DNA of 64,000 bases from Pseudomonas silesiensis (GCF_001661075.1 NZ_CP014870.1:5089703-5153702); one strand, 5' to 3'; counted from the stretch's first letter, positions 44,569 to 54,558 are shown. The notes: generated by a model from the letters alone, not told the origin. Program-made: numbers and translations.

Positions 44569-44602
44569 AAAACGGCGCCTGACCTGAGTCACGCGCCGTT
44601 TA
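44569..44602 (+). terminator. Rho-independent terminator, possibly bidirectional
   Basis: The stem AAACGGCGC (44570-44578) pairs with GCGCCGTTT (44593-44601). It lies between the convergent permease-like gene and the DUF4142 gene. On the minus strand it is followed by TTTTTT. Confidence 0.8.
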
Positions 44603-44621
44603 TGTTTAACACTGCCAACTC

Positions 44622-45125
44622 TTAGCGACTGGCTTGCAGTGCCCTGGCCATCTGCAGATGGTTTTGCAGCTTGGGCAGGGTTTCTTCAGCAAAGGCTTTG
44701 ATTTGCGGCACGTCGGTCGTTTGCGCAGCCTGCTGCAGCTGCTCGATGGCTTCCTGGGTGGTTTTCACCTGACTGGCCGCGTAGGCCTGGTCGAAGCTTG
44801 CGTCAGCCTTCACTTCCGGCATCAAGGCCTTGGCCTTGTCGACCACTTCTTCGCGCGGGGCCACAGGCAAATCCAGTTGCTTGGCGATTTTCGCCAGATG
44901 CTGGTTGGCGGTGGTGCGGTCGTTGATGACGACGATGGTGTAATCCTTGACCTGTTTGGACTCGGACAACTGGTGCGCCAGGCGACTGGCTTCGATGTCG
45001 GCCATGCCTTTGGCCGAGGCATCATTGATGAATTCGGCAGGGGACTGGGCAAACGCACTGCTGGCGAACAGGCCCAGTAACGTGGCAAAACTGGCATTAC
45101 GTAATCGGGTGGCCATCCGGCTCAT
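44622..45125 (-). CDS. DUF4142 domain exported protein
   Basis: This 167-residue protein has a signal peptide (MSRMATRLRNASFATLLGLF, cleavage after AFA) and an all-helical DUF4142 domain of ferritin-like predicted fold: FINDASAKGMADIEASRLA and a long amphipathic C-terminal helix pair. Such proteins are often stress-induced in Pseudomonas. Function unknown. The KGG-repeat gene upstream is also of stress type. An AGGAGG precedes the start. Confidence 0.85.
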   Translation of the reverse strand: MSRMATRLRNASFATLLGLFASSAFAQSPAEFINDASAKGMADIEASRLAHQLSESKQVKDYTIVVINDRTTANQHLAKIAKQLDLPVAPREEVVDKAKALMPEVKADASFDQAYAASQVKTTQEAIEQLQQAAQTTDVPQIKAFAEETLPKLQNHLQMARALQASR

Positions 45126-45198
45126 GGTCGCGCCCTCCTCTTGAAAAATTCAAGCGGGAGCTTGCGCCCCCGCCTCTCGATCAAAACTACCTCAGCGA

Positions 45199-45357
45199 CT
45201 ATTTCGATTTCTGACCGCCTTTGCGGCCCATATCGGGTTTCGCAGGGTCTTTTTCGACAGTCGTAGTGGTAGTTTTCCCACCTTTGCGACCCGCTTCAGA
45301 CGCCTTCGTTCGATCGTTGGCGAAGTTTCCCGAGTTCGAGTTTCTTGAGTTAGGCAT
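45199..45357 (-). CDS. KGG-repeat (con-10-like) small stress protein
   Basis: This 52-residue protein is shorter than usual gene-calling limits. It begins MPNSRNSNSGNFANDR and contains two KGG motifs, EAGRKGGKTTTTT and DMGRKGGQKSK. This is the arrangement of the stress-induced hydrophilic KGG family related to fungal con-10 and E. coli YciG. It is highly polar and basic, likely disordered. Located upstream of the DUF4142 gene on the same strand with a 73-base gap. Confidence 0.82.
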   Translation of the reverse strand: MPNSRNSNSGNFANDRTKASEAGRKGGKTTTTTVEKDPAKPDMGRKGGQKSK

Positions 45358-45472
45358 GATTCTCTACCTCTTTTGATGAGCGCAACGAGCAAAAGCCCGC
45401 CTAGAATCAGAATTTCGAACACCGCAAAGGTTTAGAAAACATAAGATCGCCGCGACGAACGGTGGTGAATGC

Positions 45473-46822
45473 TCACTCACCGAGTCGCAGGTGCTGCTGG
45501 CGTTTGGCGCTGTACATCGCCTCGTCGGCATGCCTGAACAACTGGCTTTCTTCGGTGCCATGCTCGGGGTAGTGCGCAACGCCGATGCTCGGCTGGATAT
45601 TCACGCTGTGCCCGTCCAGGCGCAAAGGCTGTGAGAGGACCTGGCGGACTTTTTCCGCCACGCTGCCGGCGTCTTCGCTGGCGTGGATGCTGTGCAGCAA
45701 TACGACAAACTCATCACCGCCGATGCGCGCCACGGTGTCGGTTTCGCGCACGCAGTGCGTGAGCCGATTGGCGACCGCTTGCAGCAGCATGTCGCCCACC
45801 GCGTGGCCGTGGGTGTCGTTGACTTCCTTGAAGCGGTCGAGATCGATGTACAACAATCCCATCAGGCCGCCGTCTGCGCGGGCCAGGGCCAATGAAGCCT
45901 TGAGCCGCTCACGGAGCAACTCGCGATTGGGCAACTGGGTGAGTTGATCGTACTGGGCCATGCGCTGCAGCCGGGCATGCAATTGCTTGCGTTCGATGGC
46001 TGTCGCGACCTGGGCGCAAACGTACTGCAGCAGTTCCTTGTCCTGTTCCGTGTAACGCTCGCCACCGGGCACGCTTTTGACGATCAGCGCACCGATGGTG
46101 CCGTTTTGCGAGCTCAACGGCACGCCCAGCCAACAGGACGATTGCTGGTTCGCGACCAGCGCCTCGTACCCGTCAGGCACATTGTCCAGTTCCGGGGTCA
46201 GCAGGATCGGCTGACCGCTGCGAATGACTTCGGCGCACAGGCGCCCGGTGATGGTTCCGGGTTGTTCGGGTTGCAGTTCGTGGTCGTCGACGTGATAAGG
46301 AAAATTCAGCTGCCCGCAGTGTTCGTCATACAAGGCGACCGAGAAATTCAGTGCCGGCAGCCATTCGCCGATCAGCAAATGGATACGCTGGAACAGCGCC
46401 AGCAAATCTTCCGTGGCGTGGGCGGCTTCGGAAATCGCGTACAGCGCCGCTTGTCGGGCTTCGGCCTGTTTGCGTTCGGTAATGTCGCGGGCCACGGCGA
46501 TACGCAGCTGGTCGACTTCCGACCAGCGGGCCGACCAGAGGATGTGCACCACCTGGCCATCCTTGCGCAGGTAGCGATTCTCGAAGTTGAGCTTGGGCTC
46601 GCCGTCCATGATTTCCCGAGCGGCATCGAGGGTGCGCTGCCGATCGGCGGGATGCACCAGATCGATCATCGGCTGCCCGATCAACTCGTCGGGGGTATAG
46701 CCGAAAATGCGCTCGCAGGCTGCGCTGACAAAAACGAAGCGACCTTGTTTGTCGACCGCACAGACGGCGTCCAGCAAGAGATCGATGTAGCTCGCCTGGG
46801 GCGCTGAATTTCTGGTTGCCAT
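45473..46822 (-). CDS. PAS-GAF-GGDEF diguanylate cyclase
   Basis: This 449-residue soluble protein has an N-terminal PAS domain (about 12-125: VDKQGRFVFVSAACERIFGY), a GAF domain (about 140-275) and a C-terminal GGDEF domain with active-site motif RIGGDEF. The inhibitory-site RETD lies five residues before it. No EAL domain follows. It should make cyclic-di-GMP in response to an unknown signal. The start MATRNSAPQASYIDLL is chosen; a longer form with a hydrophobic start (MIGQGWFFIAALSG) is less likely. Confidence 0.87.
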   Translation of the reverse strand: MATRNSAPQASYIDLLLDAVCAVDKQGRFVFVSAACERIFGYTPDELIGQPMIDLVHPADRQRTLDAAREIMDGEPKLNFENRYLRKDGQVVHILWSARWSEVDQLRIAVARDITERKQAEARQAALYAISEAAHATEDLLALFQRIHLLIGEWLPALNFSVALYDEHCGQLNFPYHVDDHELQPEQPGTITGRLCAEVIRSGQPILLTPELDNVPDGYEALVANQQSSCWLGVPLSSQNGTIGALIVKSVPGGERYTEQDKELLQYVCAQVATAIERKQLHARLQRMAQYDQLTQLPNRELLRERLKASLALARADGGLMGLLYIDLDRFKEVNDTHGHAVGDMLLQAVANRLTHCVRETDTVARIGGDEFVVLLHSIHASEDAGSVAEKVRQVLSQPLRLDGHSVNIQPSIGVAHYPEHGTEESQLFRHADEAMYSAKRQQHLRLGE

Positions 46823-46907
46823 GGTGCGGTGGGCGCTTCCGGACAATGCAGCAATAAAAAACCATCCCTGACCGATCATTACCGCTGACGCGTCCGTGCA
46901 ATCAGCC

Positions 46908-47546
46908 TCACGCCTTGTTCGGCATCAGCCCCGGCAATGCATGCACCAGGGCGTTGATGGCGAAACCGATGAACATTACTCCGCACAACCGGGTGATTGC
47001 CAGTTCATGCCGTTGATACAGGCTGCGCACCTGCCGCGCGCCGACGATGCCAATGAGGATAGCGTAGGCCATGAGGCCGCCGATGAAGCTCAGGACAATC
47101 AACCACGGCAACATTGACCAATGCAACAGTTCTGCCCGGCTCGAGAGCAGCGCGGTAAACGTCGCCACCGCCACCGGATAGGCTTTCGGATTGGTCAGGC
47201 CAAACAGAATGCCATGCCAGAACGGCTGCCGCGCCGGGCCTTGAGGCGCTTCGACATGACTGCGACGAGCACGCACCGCGCGCACGCCGAGCCAGAACAG
47301 ATAGAGGCCGCTGAGCACGCCCAACACATCGAAGGCTGTACTGCCGATTTCCCGCGCACCGACAATCGCGATCAATGCGGTACTGCACCAGACCACATCC
47401 CCCAGCAAATGCCCGCAGAGAAACCCTGCCCCGGCCCGCCGGCCATGCGCCGCACCGATGCCGAATACCGCCAGCACCCCCGGCCCTGGCGTAATGCCAT
47501 AGATAAAGCCCGAGGCGAGAACGGCCATTAGTAGCGATGGGGTCAT
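46908..47546 (-). CDS. LysE/RhtB-family amino-acid exporter
   Basis: This 212-residue inner-membrane protein has about six hydrophobic segments and the family start GFIYGITPGPGVLAVFGIGA. The segment GILFGLTNPKAYPVAVATFTAL carries the conserved Asn-Pro-Lys. The start at the ATG preceded by AAGGA is used instead of a longer frame of 25 more residues. It probably exports an amino acid or a similar small compound. Confidence 0.87.
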   Translation of the reverse strand: MTPSLLMAVLASGFIYGITPGPGVLAVFGIGAAHGRRAGAGFLCGHLLGDVVWCSTALIAIVGAREIGSTAFDVLGVLSGLYLFWLGVRAVRARRSHVEAPQGPARQPFWHGILFGLTNPKAYPVAVATFTALLSSRAELLHWSMLPWLIVLSFIGGLMAYAILIGIVGARQVRSLYQRHELAITRLCGVMFIGFAINALVHALPGLMPNKA

Positions 47547-47687
47547 GGGAAGTCCTTGTCGAGCCTGGATGAATGCGCGCCAGTCTATCTCAGGTCTCCG
47601 GGACGGTGGGGCGTTCCTCAAGGTCGGTCTTGACCTGGGGATGCCGCTCGGTTGAACCGAGGGAGATCGGAGGTGTGGTCGTAGGGG

Positions 47688-47861
47688 TTACAGCGGGGAT
47701 ACGTGCGGTCGAGCGGTCAGGTCGATGCCAAGGGCTCGCATAACGACCAACATGGTTTTGAGCGTGGGATTCCCTTCTTCGCTGAATGAGCGATAAAGCT
47801 GCTCACGGGAAAGACCGGTTTCGCGGGCCAACTCGCTCATGCCTTTGGCGCGTGAACGAAT
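47688..47861 (-). pseudogene. 3' remnant of an antidote-type HTH regulator
   Basis: The frame reads RSRAKGMSELARETGLSREQ then LYRSFSEEGNPTLKTMLVVM and ends RPHVSPL. This is the C-terminal half of the 'putative addiction module antidote' family, about 100 residues when complete. The N-terminal half is missing: the sequence breaks at about 47861, where an unrelated transporter fragment begins on the other strand. A 50-codon frame from an internal ATG remains. No HigB/RelE-type toxin is nearby. Confidence 0.75.
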
Positions 47862-48065
47862 AAAAAATTGGCCGGTTCACCGGTCGGCGGCGCGTATGCG
47901 ATGGCGTTGAGCGGTTTCATTCACCAACTGATGGCTGCGGTCATCGGCGGGATCGCCAGCTTGATCGCCTGGCCGCAGGCCTGGCCACTGTCGTTGTTAT
48001 GCACCTTGTTGGCGGTGGGCGCGATGCTCTGCGTGGTGCTCGCGCCCAGGGGTAAATCCATCTAG
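47862..48065 (+). pseudogene. C-terminal remnant of an MFS drug transporter (Bcr/CflA-like)
   Basis: This frame contains GSPVGGAYAMALSGFIHQLM and two hydrophobic segments ending APRGKSI. It corresponds only to the last two membrane helices of a 12-helix Bcr/CflA-type exporter. Everything upstream has been lost at the junction with the antidote remnant. The stop overlaps the end of yiaY on the opposite strand by 4 bases. Confidence 0.7.
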
Positions 48066-49210
48066 AACGCGCTGCGGAAGATCTCCTCGATCTGCCGCTG
48101 ATCCGCCACCCGCGGATTGGTCAGGCCACAGGCGTCTTTCAAGGCATTGCTGGCAAGGAGCGGGATGTCGTTGAGTTTGGCACCGAGTTCACGCAAACCG
48201 GCGGGGATTTCCACGTCCCTGGACAGGCTGCGGATGGCTGCTATGGCGGCTTGAGCACCCTTTTCCGGGCTGAACCCATGGGTGTCGACGCCCATTGCCC
48301 CGGCAACATCGGTCAGGCGATCGGCGCACACCAGCGCGTTGAAGCTTTGCACATGAGGCAAGAGTACGGCGTTGCAGACCCCATGGGGCAAGTCGTAGAA
48401 GCCGCCCAGCTGGTGAGCCATGGCGTGGACGTAGCCCAGCGAAGCGTTGTTGAACGCCATGCCGGCGAGGAACTGTGCATACGCCATGTTTTCCCGTGCC
48501 GCCAGGTCGCTGCCATTGCTGACGGCCAGGCGCAGGTTGTTGCTGATCAAAGTGATGGCCTTGAGTGCGCAGGCATCGGTGATCGGGTTGGCGGCGGTGG
48601 AGACGTAGGCTTCGATCGCATGGGTCAACGCATCCATACCGGTGGCCGCGGTCAGGCCTTTGGGCATGGCGACCATCAGCGCCGGGTCGTTGACCGACAG
48701 CAGTGGCGTGACGTTGCGGTCGACGATGGCCATTTTCACGTGTCGGGATTCGTCGGTGATGATGCAGAAGCGGGTCATTTCGCTGGCCGTGCCGGCGGTG
48801 GTGTTGATGGCGATCAGCGGCAGTTGTGGTTGGGTGGACTGATCGACGCCTTCATAGTCGCGGATCTGTCCGCCGTTGGTCGCACACAAGGCGATGCCTT
48901 TGGCGCAATCATGGGGCGAGCCGCCACCGAGGGACACCACGAAATCACAGCGGCTTTCCTTGAGCAGCCCCAGACCCAGCTCGACGTTGGCGATGCTCGG
49001 GTTAGGCTTGGCGCCATCAAAGATCACCGAGTCGATGTCCAGCATCGCCAGCTTCCCGGCAATCATCTTCGCCACGCCGGCCTTGGCCAAGCCGGTATCG
49101 GTGACGATCAGCGCCTTGCGAAAGCCGTATTTGCCGATGGCGACCATGGCTTCGTCGAGGCAATCGATGCCCATGATATTCACGGCGGGGATGAAAAACG
49201 TGCTGCTCAT
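48062..49210 (-). CDS. yiaY: iron-containing alcohol dehydrogenase, YiaY type
   Basis: This 382-residue group III NAD-dependent alcohol dehydrogenase starts [20 protein letters not shown] and keeps [14 protein letters not shown] for nucleotide binding. The metal-ligand region spans [15 protein letters not shown] through [19 protein letters not shown], with the expected Asp and His residues. It closely follows remembered E. coli YiaY along its length. The likely substrate is a short-chain alcohol or lactaldehyde. A REP-free, single-gene unit. Confidence 0.9.
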   Translation of the reverse strand: MSSTFFIPAVNIMGIDCLDEAMVAIGKYGFRKALIVTDTGLAKAGVAKMIAGKLAMLDIDSVIFDGAKPNPSIANVELGLGLLKESRCDFVVSLGGGSPHDCAKGIALCATNGGQIRDYEGVDQSTQPQLPLIAINTTAGTASEMTRFCIITDESRHVKMAIVDRNVTPLLSVNDPALMVAMPKGLTAATGMDALTHAIEAYVSTAANPITDACALKAITLISNNLRLAVSNGSDLAARENMAYAQFLAGMAFNNASLGYVHAMAHQLGGFYDLPHGVCNAVLLPHVQSFNALVCADRLTDVAGAMGVDTHGFSPEKGAQAAIAAIRSLSRDVEIPAGLRELGAKLNDIPLLASNALKDACGLTNPRVADQRQIEEIFRSAF

Positions 49211-49366
49211 GAGCGAGTCTCCAGGCTGGGGCCGAATCGGAGGGCCGATCCAGCGGGTACCCACAGGATCGACCCTTCGGTCGCGCAGTAACTTGATCTG
49301 GCTCAAGTCCCGGTCGTGATAAAGTCGCCACCCATCAGACCTTTTGCTTTGAGACGCCGAATTGCA

Positions 49367-50386
49367 ATGACCGATTTCCAGGATGTCGACGCCCAACTTG
49401 AAGACTGGAACGCCTTGCGCGGCACCGGCTCGTTCAGCGGCCTGCTGGTGGGCAATGGCGCCAGCCGCGCAGTGTGGGATGACTTCGGTTATGACTCGCT
49501 GTTTGAAAACGCCCGCACCGTCGAAGAAAAACCGATGAGCCAGTCCGAACTGAGCGTGTTCGACGCCATGCAAACGCGCAGCTTCGAGCAGGTGCTCAGT
49601 GCGTTGAAAATCACCAGCCGGGTCAACAAGGCCCTGGCCGTCAGCTCTGCCGCGCCGCGTAATCGCTATTACGCGATCAAGGAAGCGCTGATCAATACCG
49701 TGCATGCGGTGCACATTCCGTGGCGTTTGGTGGTGCCTTCGACTCTGGCGACGATCAATCGGGAGCTGGGCAATTATCGGACGGTATTCACCACCAACTA
49801 CGATTTGCTCAATTACTGGGCGATCCAGCACCAGCCGGATGCAATCACTGATCTGTTCCAGGGTGCCGAGCCAAGATTCGACCTGAGCGTCACGGCCACC
49901 GATAAAACCCGGCTGCTGTACCTGCACGGGGGCCTGCATCTGGTGCGTAACCAGGACGGCACGGCACGCAAGCTGATGTCGACCGAGGGCACCCTGCTCG
50001 GCAGTTTCGCCATCAACAACACGATCAAGACCCTCGACGATGTGCCGCTGTTCGTCAACGAAGGGCCGGCTCAGGACAAGCTCAAGACCATTCGCAGCTC
50101 GGATTATCTGTCGTTCTGCTATGACCAGTTACTGGGGCATGGCGATGGGTTGTGCATCTTCGGCCATGCGTTGGGCGAGCAGGACAGCCACATCATCCAT
50201 GCGTTGCGTCAGGCGAAACCGAAGCGCGTGGCGGTTTCGATTTATCCGCGCAACAAGGCGTTCATCCAGCATCAGAAGCGGCATTACGCGAAGGTGTTCG
50301 AGGGGACGGGGGTTGAGTTGCGGTTTTTTGATTCGAAGACCCATGCGCTGGGGAGCCCGAAGCTCACGGTTCCAGTCGAAGTTTAG
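49367..50386 (+). CDS. DUF4917 family protein with SIR2-like features
   Basis: This 339-residue protein begins [20 protein letters not shown]. The motifs [12 protein letters not shown] near the N-terminus, [14 protein letters not shown] in the middle, YLHGGLHLV, and a late [14 protein letters not shown] are placed as in SIR2-like domains. Several such domains are NADases in anti-phage systems. Here the protein stands alone, which is common for DUF4917 in Pseudomonas. Function is unknown; NAD handling is inferred from fold-type motifs only. The ATG at 49367 is preferred over a longer frame. Confidence 0.72.
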   Translation: MTDFQDVDAQLEDWNALRGTGSFSGLLVGNGASRAVWDDFGYDSLFENARTVEEKPMSQSELSVFDAMQTRSFEQVLSALKITSRVNKALAVSSAAPRNRYYAIKEALINTVHAVHIPWRLVVPSTLATINRELGNYRTVFTTNYDLLNYWAIQHQPDAITDLFQGAEPRFDLSVTATDKTRLLYLHGGLHLVRNQDGTARKLMSTEGTLLGSFAINNTIKTLDDVPLFVNEGPAQDKLKTIRSSDYLSFCYDQLLGHGDGLCIFGHALGEQDSHIIHALRQAKPKRVAVSIYPRNKAFIQHQKRHYAKVFEGTGVELRFFDSKTHALGSPKLTVPVEV

Positions 50387-50520
50387 CGGCGACGCGGCTG
50401 CCCCGGCAGGCGCTGGTTTGTCGGATCGCCGCATCGCAGAGAAGGCGATCTTTAGATCACCGCAAAATCCAGCGGCCTCTTCGCCGGCAAGCCGGCTCCT
50501 GCAGAAGGATTGTGGGGTAG

Positions 50521-50865
50521 TTAGAGCACCGGCAACGTCTTGTCCTTGATCACCTTGGTGGAGCCATTGGCCTTCACACTGGCGATGCCTTTTTCCATCG
50601 CGGCATCGGAAGGGTAAGCCTCGCTGCTGCCAATCGTCTCGTGGTTAGCGGCCTTGAGATTGAAGTAAGGATGGCCATCCCGGGTGGTTTTCTTTTCGTA
50701 GCGTTCATCCAGCGGGCTATTGGCCTGAACGGATGCGATACCTTTGTCGGCAGCGGCGTGGGTGGTGTACAGCTCGCTGGTCAGAATGGTTTCGGCGTTG
50801 GCGGCCTTCAGGACAAATTTGAACTGACCATTGCTGCTTTTGCTCACTTCGTACCATCCAGACAT
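50521..50865 (-). CDS. yegP: YegP-family protein with two DUF1508 repeats
   Basis: This 114-residue protein contains two DUF1508 units: GWYEVSKSSNGQFKFVLKAA with ETILTSELY, and then GHPYFNLKAANHETIGSSEAY. This matches the two-repeat YegP type. The start MSGWYEVS follows AAGGAG. The fold binds no known ligand; members are small stress-related proteins of unknown role. Confidence 0.88.
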   Translation of the reverse strand: MSGWYEVSKSSNGQFKFVLKAANAETILTSELYTTHAAADKGIASVQANSPLDERYEKKTTRDGHPYFNLKAANHETIGSSEAYPSDAAMEKGIASVKANGSTKVIKDKTLPVL

Positions 50866-50946
50866 GTTCGTGCTCCTTGGTGATTGAGAGGTTTCGCGTT
50901 TCAGAGTAAAGACCAGGCCAGGATTTTTGTCGCCTGTACCGACGCC

Positions 50947-51019
50947 TTCGCGGGCAAGCCCGCTCCCACAATGACCGGCGTACACAAATCTACTGTGGGA
51001 GCGGGCTTGCCCGCGAAAG
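50947..51019. repeat. REP doublet
   Basis: Arms CGCGGGCAAGCCCGCTCCCACA and its complement are separated by about 26 bases between yegP and the ribbon-helix-helix gene. Perfect core pairing. Confidence 0.88.
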
Positions 51020-51046
51020 GGCCGGCATGGTCACCGCAAAACCACC

Positions 51047-51352
51047 CTACTTCACCCCCGCCCGCACCACCGACAACGCCGGCACCTGCCCCCGTCGCTG
51101 ACTCAGGTATCGCGTACAGCTCACCCGCAAAAACGAAGCAAAATTGACCACCTCACCGCGATAATCCATCACCTCTTCATACAGTTTGGCGATCAACTGA
51201 TTGGTGGTCATGCCGTCGACCTCGGCGATTTCGCTGAGGATGTCCCAGAACTGATTCTCCAGGCGCAAGGTGGTGACCACCCCACGGATACGCAGCGAGC
51301 GGGAGCGCGATTCGTAGAGAATCGGATCGGCTTTGACGTAGAGCTCGCACAT
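51047..51352 (-). CDS. ribbon-helix-helix domain protein
   Basis: This 101-residue protein starts MCELYVKADPILYESRSRSL and contains the RHH_4-like segment GVVTTLRLENQFWDILSEIA with EVDGMTTNQLIAKLYEEV, a small dimeric DNA-binding fold. The start is taken at 51352, 15 bases after the stop of the DJ-1-type gene, so both are probably in one operon. Target unknown. Confidence 0.85.
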   Translation of the reverse strand: MCELYVKADPILYESRSRSLRIRGVVTTLRLENQFWDILSEIAEVDGMTTNQLIAKLYEEVMDYRGEVVNFASFLRVSCTRYLSQRRGQVPALSVVRAGVK

Positions 51353-51366
51353 GCACAGGTTCCTCG

Positions 51367-51948
51367 TTACAGCGTGATTTTGGTGCCCAGCAATCCGAGA
51401 AAACCGGCCAGCCAGCTCGGGTGGGCCGGCCAGGCCGGGGCGGTGGCCAGATTGCCTTGAACATGACCTTGAGTCACCGGGATATCGATGAACGTACCGC
51501 CCGCCAGCCGCACTTCCGGGGCGCACGCCGGGTAGGCGCTGCATTCGCGACCTTCCAGAATGCCCGCCGCCGCCAGCAACTGCGCGCCGTGACACACGGC
51601 AGCGATCGGTTTGCCGGCCTTGTCGAACGCTCGCACCAGTTCCAGGACTTTTTCGTTCAGGCGCAGGTACTCCGGCGCACGACCGCCCGGTACCAGCAGG
51701 GCGTCGTAATCGGTTTCGGCCACCTTGGCAAAATCGAAGTTCAGGGCAAACAGGTGGCCGGGTTTTTCACTGTACGTCTGGTCGCCTTCGAAATCATGGA
51801 TGGCTGTGCGCACGGTCTGGCCGGCGGTTTTGTCCGGGCAAACGGCGTGCACCGTATGACCGACCATCAGCAGTGCCTGGAAGGGCACCATCACTTCATA
51901 GTCCTCGACGTAATCGCCGACCAGCATCAGGATTTTCTTGGCAGCCAT
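51367..51948 (-). CDS. DJ-1/PfpI family protein
   Basis: This 193-residue protein has the PfpI glutamine-amidotransferase-like fold: [17 protein letters not shown] with the conserved acidic residue, and the nucleophile elbow [14 protein letters not shown] containing the reactive Cys. Members act as glyoxalases, deglycases or chaperones; the specific activity is not clear here. The start MAAKKILML is preceded by GAGGAG. Confidence 0.88.
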   Translation of the reverse strand: MAAKKILMLVGDYVEDYEVMVPFQALLMVGHTVHAVCPDKTAGQTVRTAIHDFEGDQTYSEKPGHLFALNFDFAKVAETDYDALLVPGGRAPEYLRLNEKVLELVRAFDKAGKPIAAVCHGAQLLAAAGILEGRECSAYPACAPEVRLAGGTFIDIPVTQGHVQGNLATAPAWPAHPSWLAGFLGLLGTKITL

Positions 51949-52050
51949 GGGGTGAACTCCTCTGGGGAACAGGTGGGTTTGCAGGAGTATTCAAGGTAGT
52001 CCTTATCCGGGGGGGTGGGTAATAACCAGCTACTACCTGATAGACCGCGT

Positions 52051-52160
52051 TATCGCTCTTCGTCGGATCGCCGCCCGGACCAAGCCACGATCCCACAGGT
52101 TTTGCATCGGCCGTAAGAACGACACAGAACCTGTGGGAGCGTGGCTTGCCCGCGATAGCG
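52051..52160. repeat. REP doublet with GCCGCCCGG extension
   Basis: Arms CGGATCGCCGCCCGGACCAAGCCACGATCCCACAGG (left part only partly conserved) and CCTGTGGGAGCGTGGCTTGC face each other in the 317-base gap 51949-52265. The left arm carries the GCCGCCCGG block also present at 1771-1883. The rest of the gap shows no gene. Confidence 0.75.
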
Positions 52161-52265
52161 TCCTCAAACTGTACGGATAATTCCGCGTTCAGCTGTAACA
52201 GAGCAACGTCCTTGGTTTATGGCTAGATGAAGGCCTTCCCGCCCCCCTGAATTCTGGTCGCCATC

Positions 52266-53156
52266 ATGTCCTCGCGCGAAAATACCGGCATGGCCCTCGG
52301 CCTGCTTGGCGTTGTGATCTTCAGCCTCACTCTGCCCTTCACACGGATCGTCGTGCAGGAACTCCATCCGTTGCTCAACGGCCTGGGCCGTGCACTGTTC
52401 GCGGCGGTTCCGGCGGCGATGCTATTGCTGTGGCGTCGGGAACAATGGCCCACATGGAAACAGGTCAAGGGGTTGAGCCTGGTGATTGCCGGAGTGATCC
52501 TCGGCTTCCCGGTTCTCTCGGCCTGGGCCATGCAGACCTTGCCGGCGTCCCACGGCGCGCTGGTCAATGGTTTGCAACCGCTGTGCGTGGCGCTGTATGC
52601 CGCCTGGTTGTCCCATGAACGACCGTCGAAAGCCTTCTGGGCCTGCGCCGCACTGGGCAGCGCGCTGGTGCTCGGGTATGCGTTGATCAGCGGAGCCGGC
52701 AGCATTCAGGCCGGTGATTTGCTGATGCTGGGGGCGATCGCCGTGGGTGGCCTGGGGTATGCCGAAGGCGGCCGGTTGGCCAAGGAGATGGGCGGCTGGC
52801 AGGTGATCTGCTGGGCACTGGTGCTGTCGACCCCGCTGCTGATCGGCCCGGTGCTGTACCTGGCGCTGCAACATCAGGGCGAGATTTCGACCAGGACCTG
52901 GTGGGCGTTCGGTTACGTCTCGCTGTTTTCGCAGTTCATCGGCTTCTTTGCCTGGTACGCCGGGCTGGCCATGGGCGGCATTGCCCGGGTCAGTCAGATC
53001 CAGCTGTTGCAGATCTTCTTCACCATCGCGTTTTCGGCGTTGTTCTTCGGGGAGCACGTCGAGCCGATTACCTGGCTGTTTGCCGCGGGGGTGATCTTGA
53101 CCGTGATACTGGGGCGCAAGACGGCAATCAAACCTGCCCGGATTGCCACCGCATGA
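52266..53156 (+). CDS. DMT/EamA-family transporter
   Basis: This 296-residue protein has ten hydrophobic segments in two EamA repeats (MALGLLGVVIFSLTLPFTRI; ending VILTVILGRKTA). No specific substrate motif. The gene stands alone and has no His-rich tail, unlike the EamA protein at 25909. Confidence 0.87.
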   Translation: MSSRENTGMALGLLGVVIFSLTLPFTRIVVQELHPLLNGLGRALFAAVPAAMLLLWRREQWPTWKQVKGLSLVIAGVILGFPVLSAWAMQTLPASHGALVNGLQPLCVALYAAWLSHERPSKAFWACAALGSALVLGYALISGAGSIQAGDLLMLGAIAVGGLGYAEGGRLAKEMGGWQVICWALVLSTPLLIGPVLYLALQHQGEISTRTWWAFGYVSLFSQFIGFFAWYAGLAMGGIARVSQIQLLQIFFTIAFSALFFGEHVEPITWLFAAGVILTVILGRKTAIKPARIATA

Positions 53157-53220
53157 TCCTGGAGCCGGCCTGGCGAAGGCGATCGGCGCGGACACCTTTG
53201 CCAGGCCCGCTCCTACAGGG

Positions 53221-54426
53221 TCAGAGGTAGCCGTCAGCCCGCAACAGGGATTCCAGGCAATGCTCGCTGATGTGATAGAAATCCTTCAGTTCCTGAATCT
53301 TCACCAACAGCTGAGCCGGGTCCACCGGTTCGGCGCGCTTGACCGCCAGGATCATCTTGTTCTTGTTGGTGTGCTCCAGTGAAATGAACTCGAAGACCTT
53401 GGTTTCATAACCGCAGGCTTCCAGGAACAGCGCACGCAAACTGTCGGTGACCATTTCCGCCTGCTGGCCCAAGTGCAGGCCGTATTGCAGCATCGGCTTG
53501 AGCAGCGCCGGGCTCTGGATCTGCAGGCGGATCTGCTTGTGGCAACACGGCGAGCACATGATGATCGAGGCCCCGGAACGAATGCCGGTGTGGATCGCAT
53601 AGTCGGTAGCGACGTCGCAGGCATGCAGCGCGATCATCACGTCCAGTTCGCTCGGCGCAACGCTGCGCACATCACCGCATTTGAACACCAGACCCGGATG
53701 CTCCAGCCTTGCAGCCGCGGTGTTGCACAGGGTGACCATGTCTTCACGCAACTCGACCCCGGTCACCTCGCCTTCGGCTTTCAAGGTATTGCGCAGATAG
53801 TCGTGGATCGCGAACGTCAAATAACCCTTGCCCGAACCGAAATCCGCAACGCGAACCGGCTTGTCCAGCGCCAGGGGCGACGAAGTCAGCGCGTGGCTGA
53901 AGACTTCGATGAATTTGTTGATCTGCTTCCACTTGCGCGACATCGCCGGGATCAGCTCATGTTGCTTGTTGGTCACGCCGAGGTCGGCAAGGAAGGGTCG
54001 GCTCAGGTCGAGGAAGCGGTTTTTCTCGCGGTTGTGCTCGGCGGACGGCACTTCGCGTAATTGCTGAGGTTTGCTCTTGAATAGCGAAGACTTGCCCTTT
54101 TTGCTGTATTCGAGCTGGACTTCGTCAGTCAGTGCCAGCAAATGCGCATTTTTGAACGAGGCCGGCAGCAACCCGGCGATGGTCGCGATGCCTTCGGCAA
54201 GCGCCAGGTTCTTGGTGATGTCGCGGGTCTTGTAACGGTAGACGAACGACAGGCAGGGCTGATCCTTGACCATCAATTGCTTGATGATCAGCCGCTGCAG
54301 GTCTGTCTCGGTGCCAACGTACTTGGCCAGCACCAGCTTGATGAAAGCGTTCTGCTTCAGACTGGTCGCCAACAGGTCGATAAACTGCGCGTGATGATCC
54401 TGCGTGAGGCTGGCGGTAACGGACAT
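53221..54426 (-). CDS. SAM-dependent methyltransferase, METTL25-like
   Basis: This 401-residue protein has a central class I methyltransferase domain with VADFGSGKGYLTFA for SAM binding (about residues 187-200). It also has a CSPCCHKQIR motif about 100 residues later, as in the METTL25/RRNAD1-type family. An N-terminal helical domain of about 150 residues precedes it. The start giving MSVTASLTQDHHAQF is chosen. The methylated target is unknown. Confidence 0.82.
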   Translation of the reverse strand: MSVTASLTQDHHAQFIDLLATSLKQNAFIKLVLAKYVGTETDLQRLIIKQLMVKDQPCLSFVYRYKTRDITKNLALAEGIATIAGLLPASFKNAHLLALTDEVQLEYSKKGKSSLFKSKPQQLREVPSAEHNREKNRFLDLSRPFLADLGVTNKQHELIPAMSRKWKQINKFIEVFSHALTSSPLALDKPVRVADFGSGKGYLTFAIHDYLRNTLKAEGEVTGVELREDMVTLCNTAAARLEHPGLVFKCGDVRSVAPSELDVMIALHACDVATDYAIHTGIRSGASIIMCSPCCHKQIRLQIQSPALLKPMLQYGLHLGQQAEMVTDSLRALFLEACGYETKVFEFISLEHTNKNKMILAVKRAEPVDPAQLLVKIQELKDFYHISEHCLESLLRADGYL

Positions 54427-54558
54427 GTAAAAGACGTCTCGGCGTGGAAAATCGGGGAATGAACGGCATTTTAAGGGGGATAGGGGTTTTCGGCACGGGG
54501 TTATTTTGCGACAGGTCCCGGCCACGCCCTCCAGGACCTGAACTCCCCCACTGAACCC

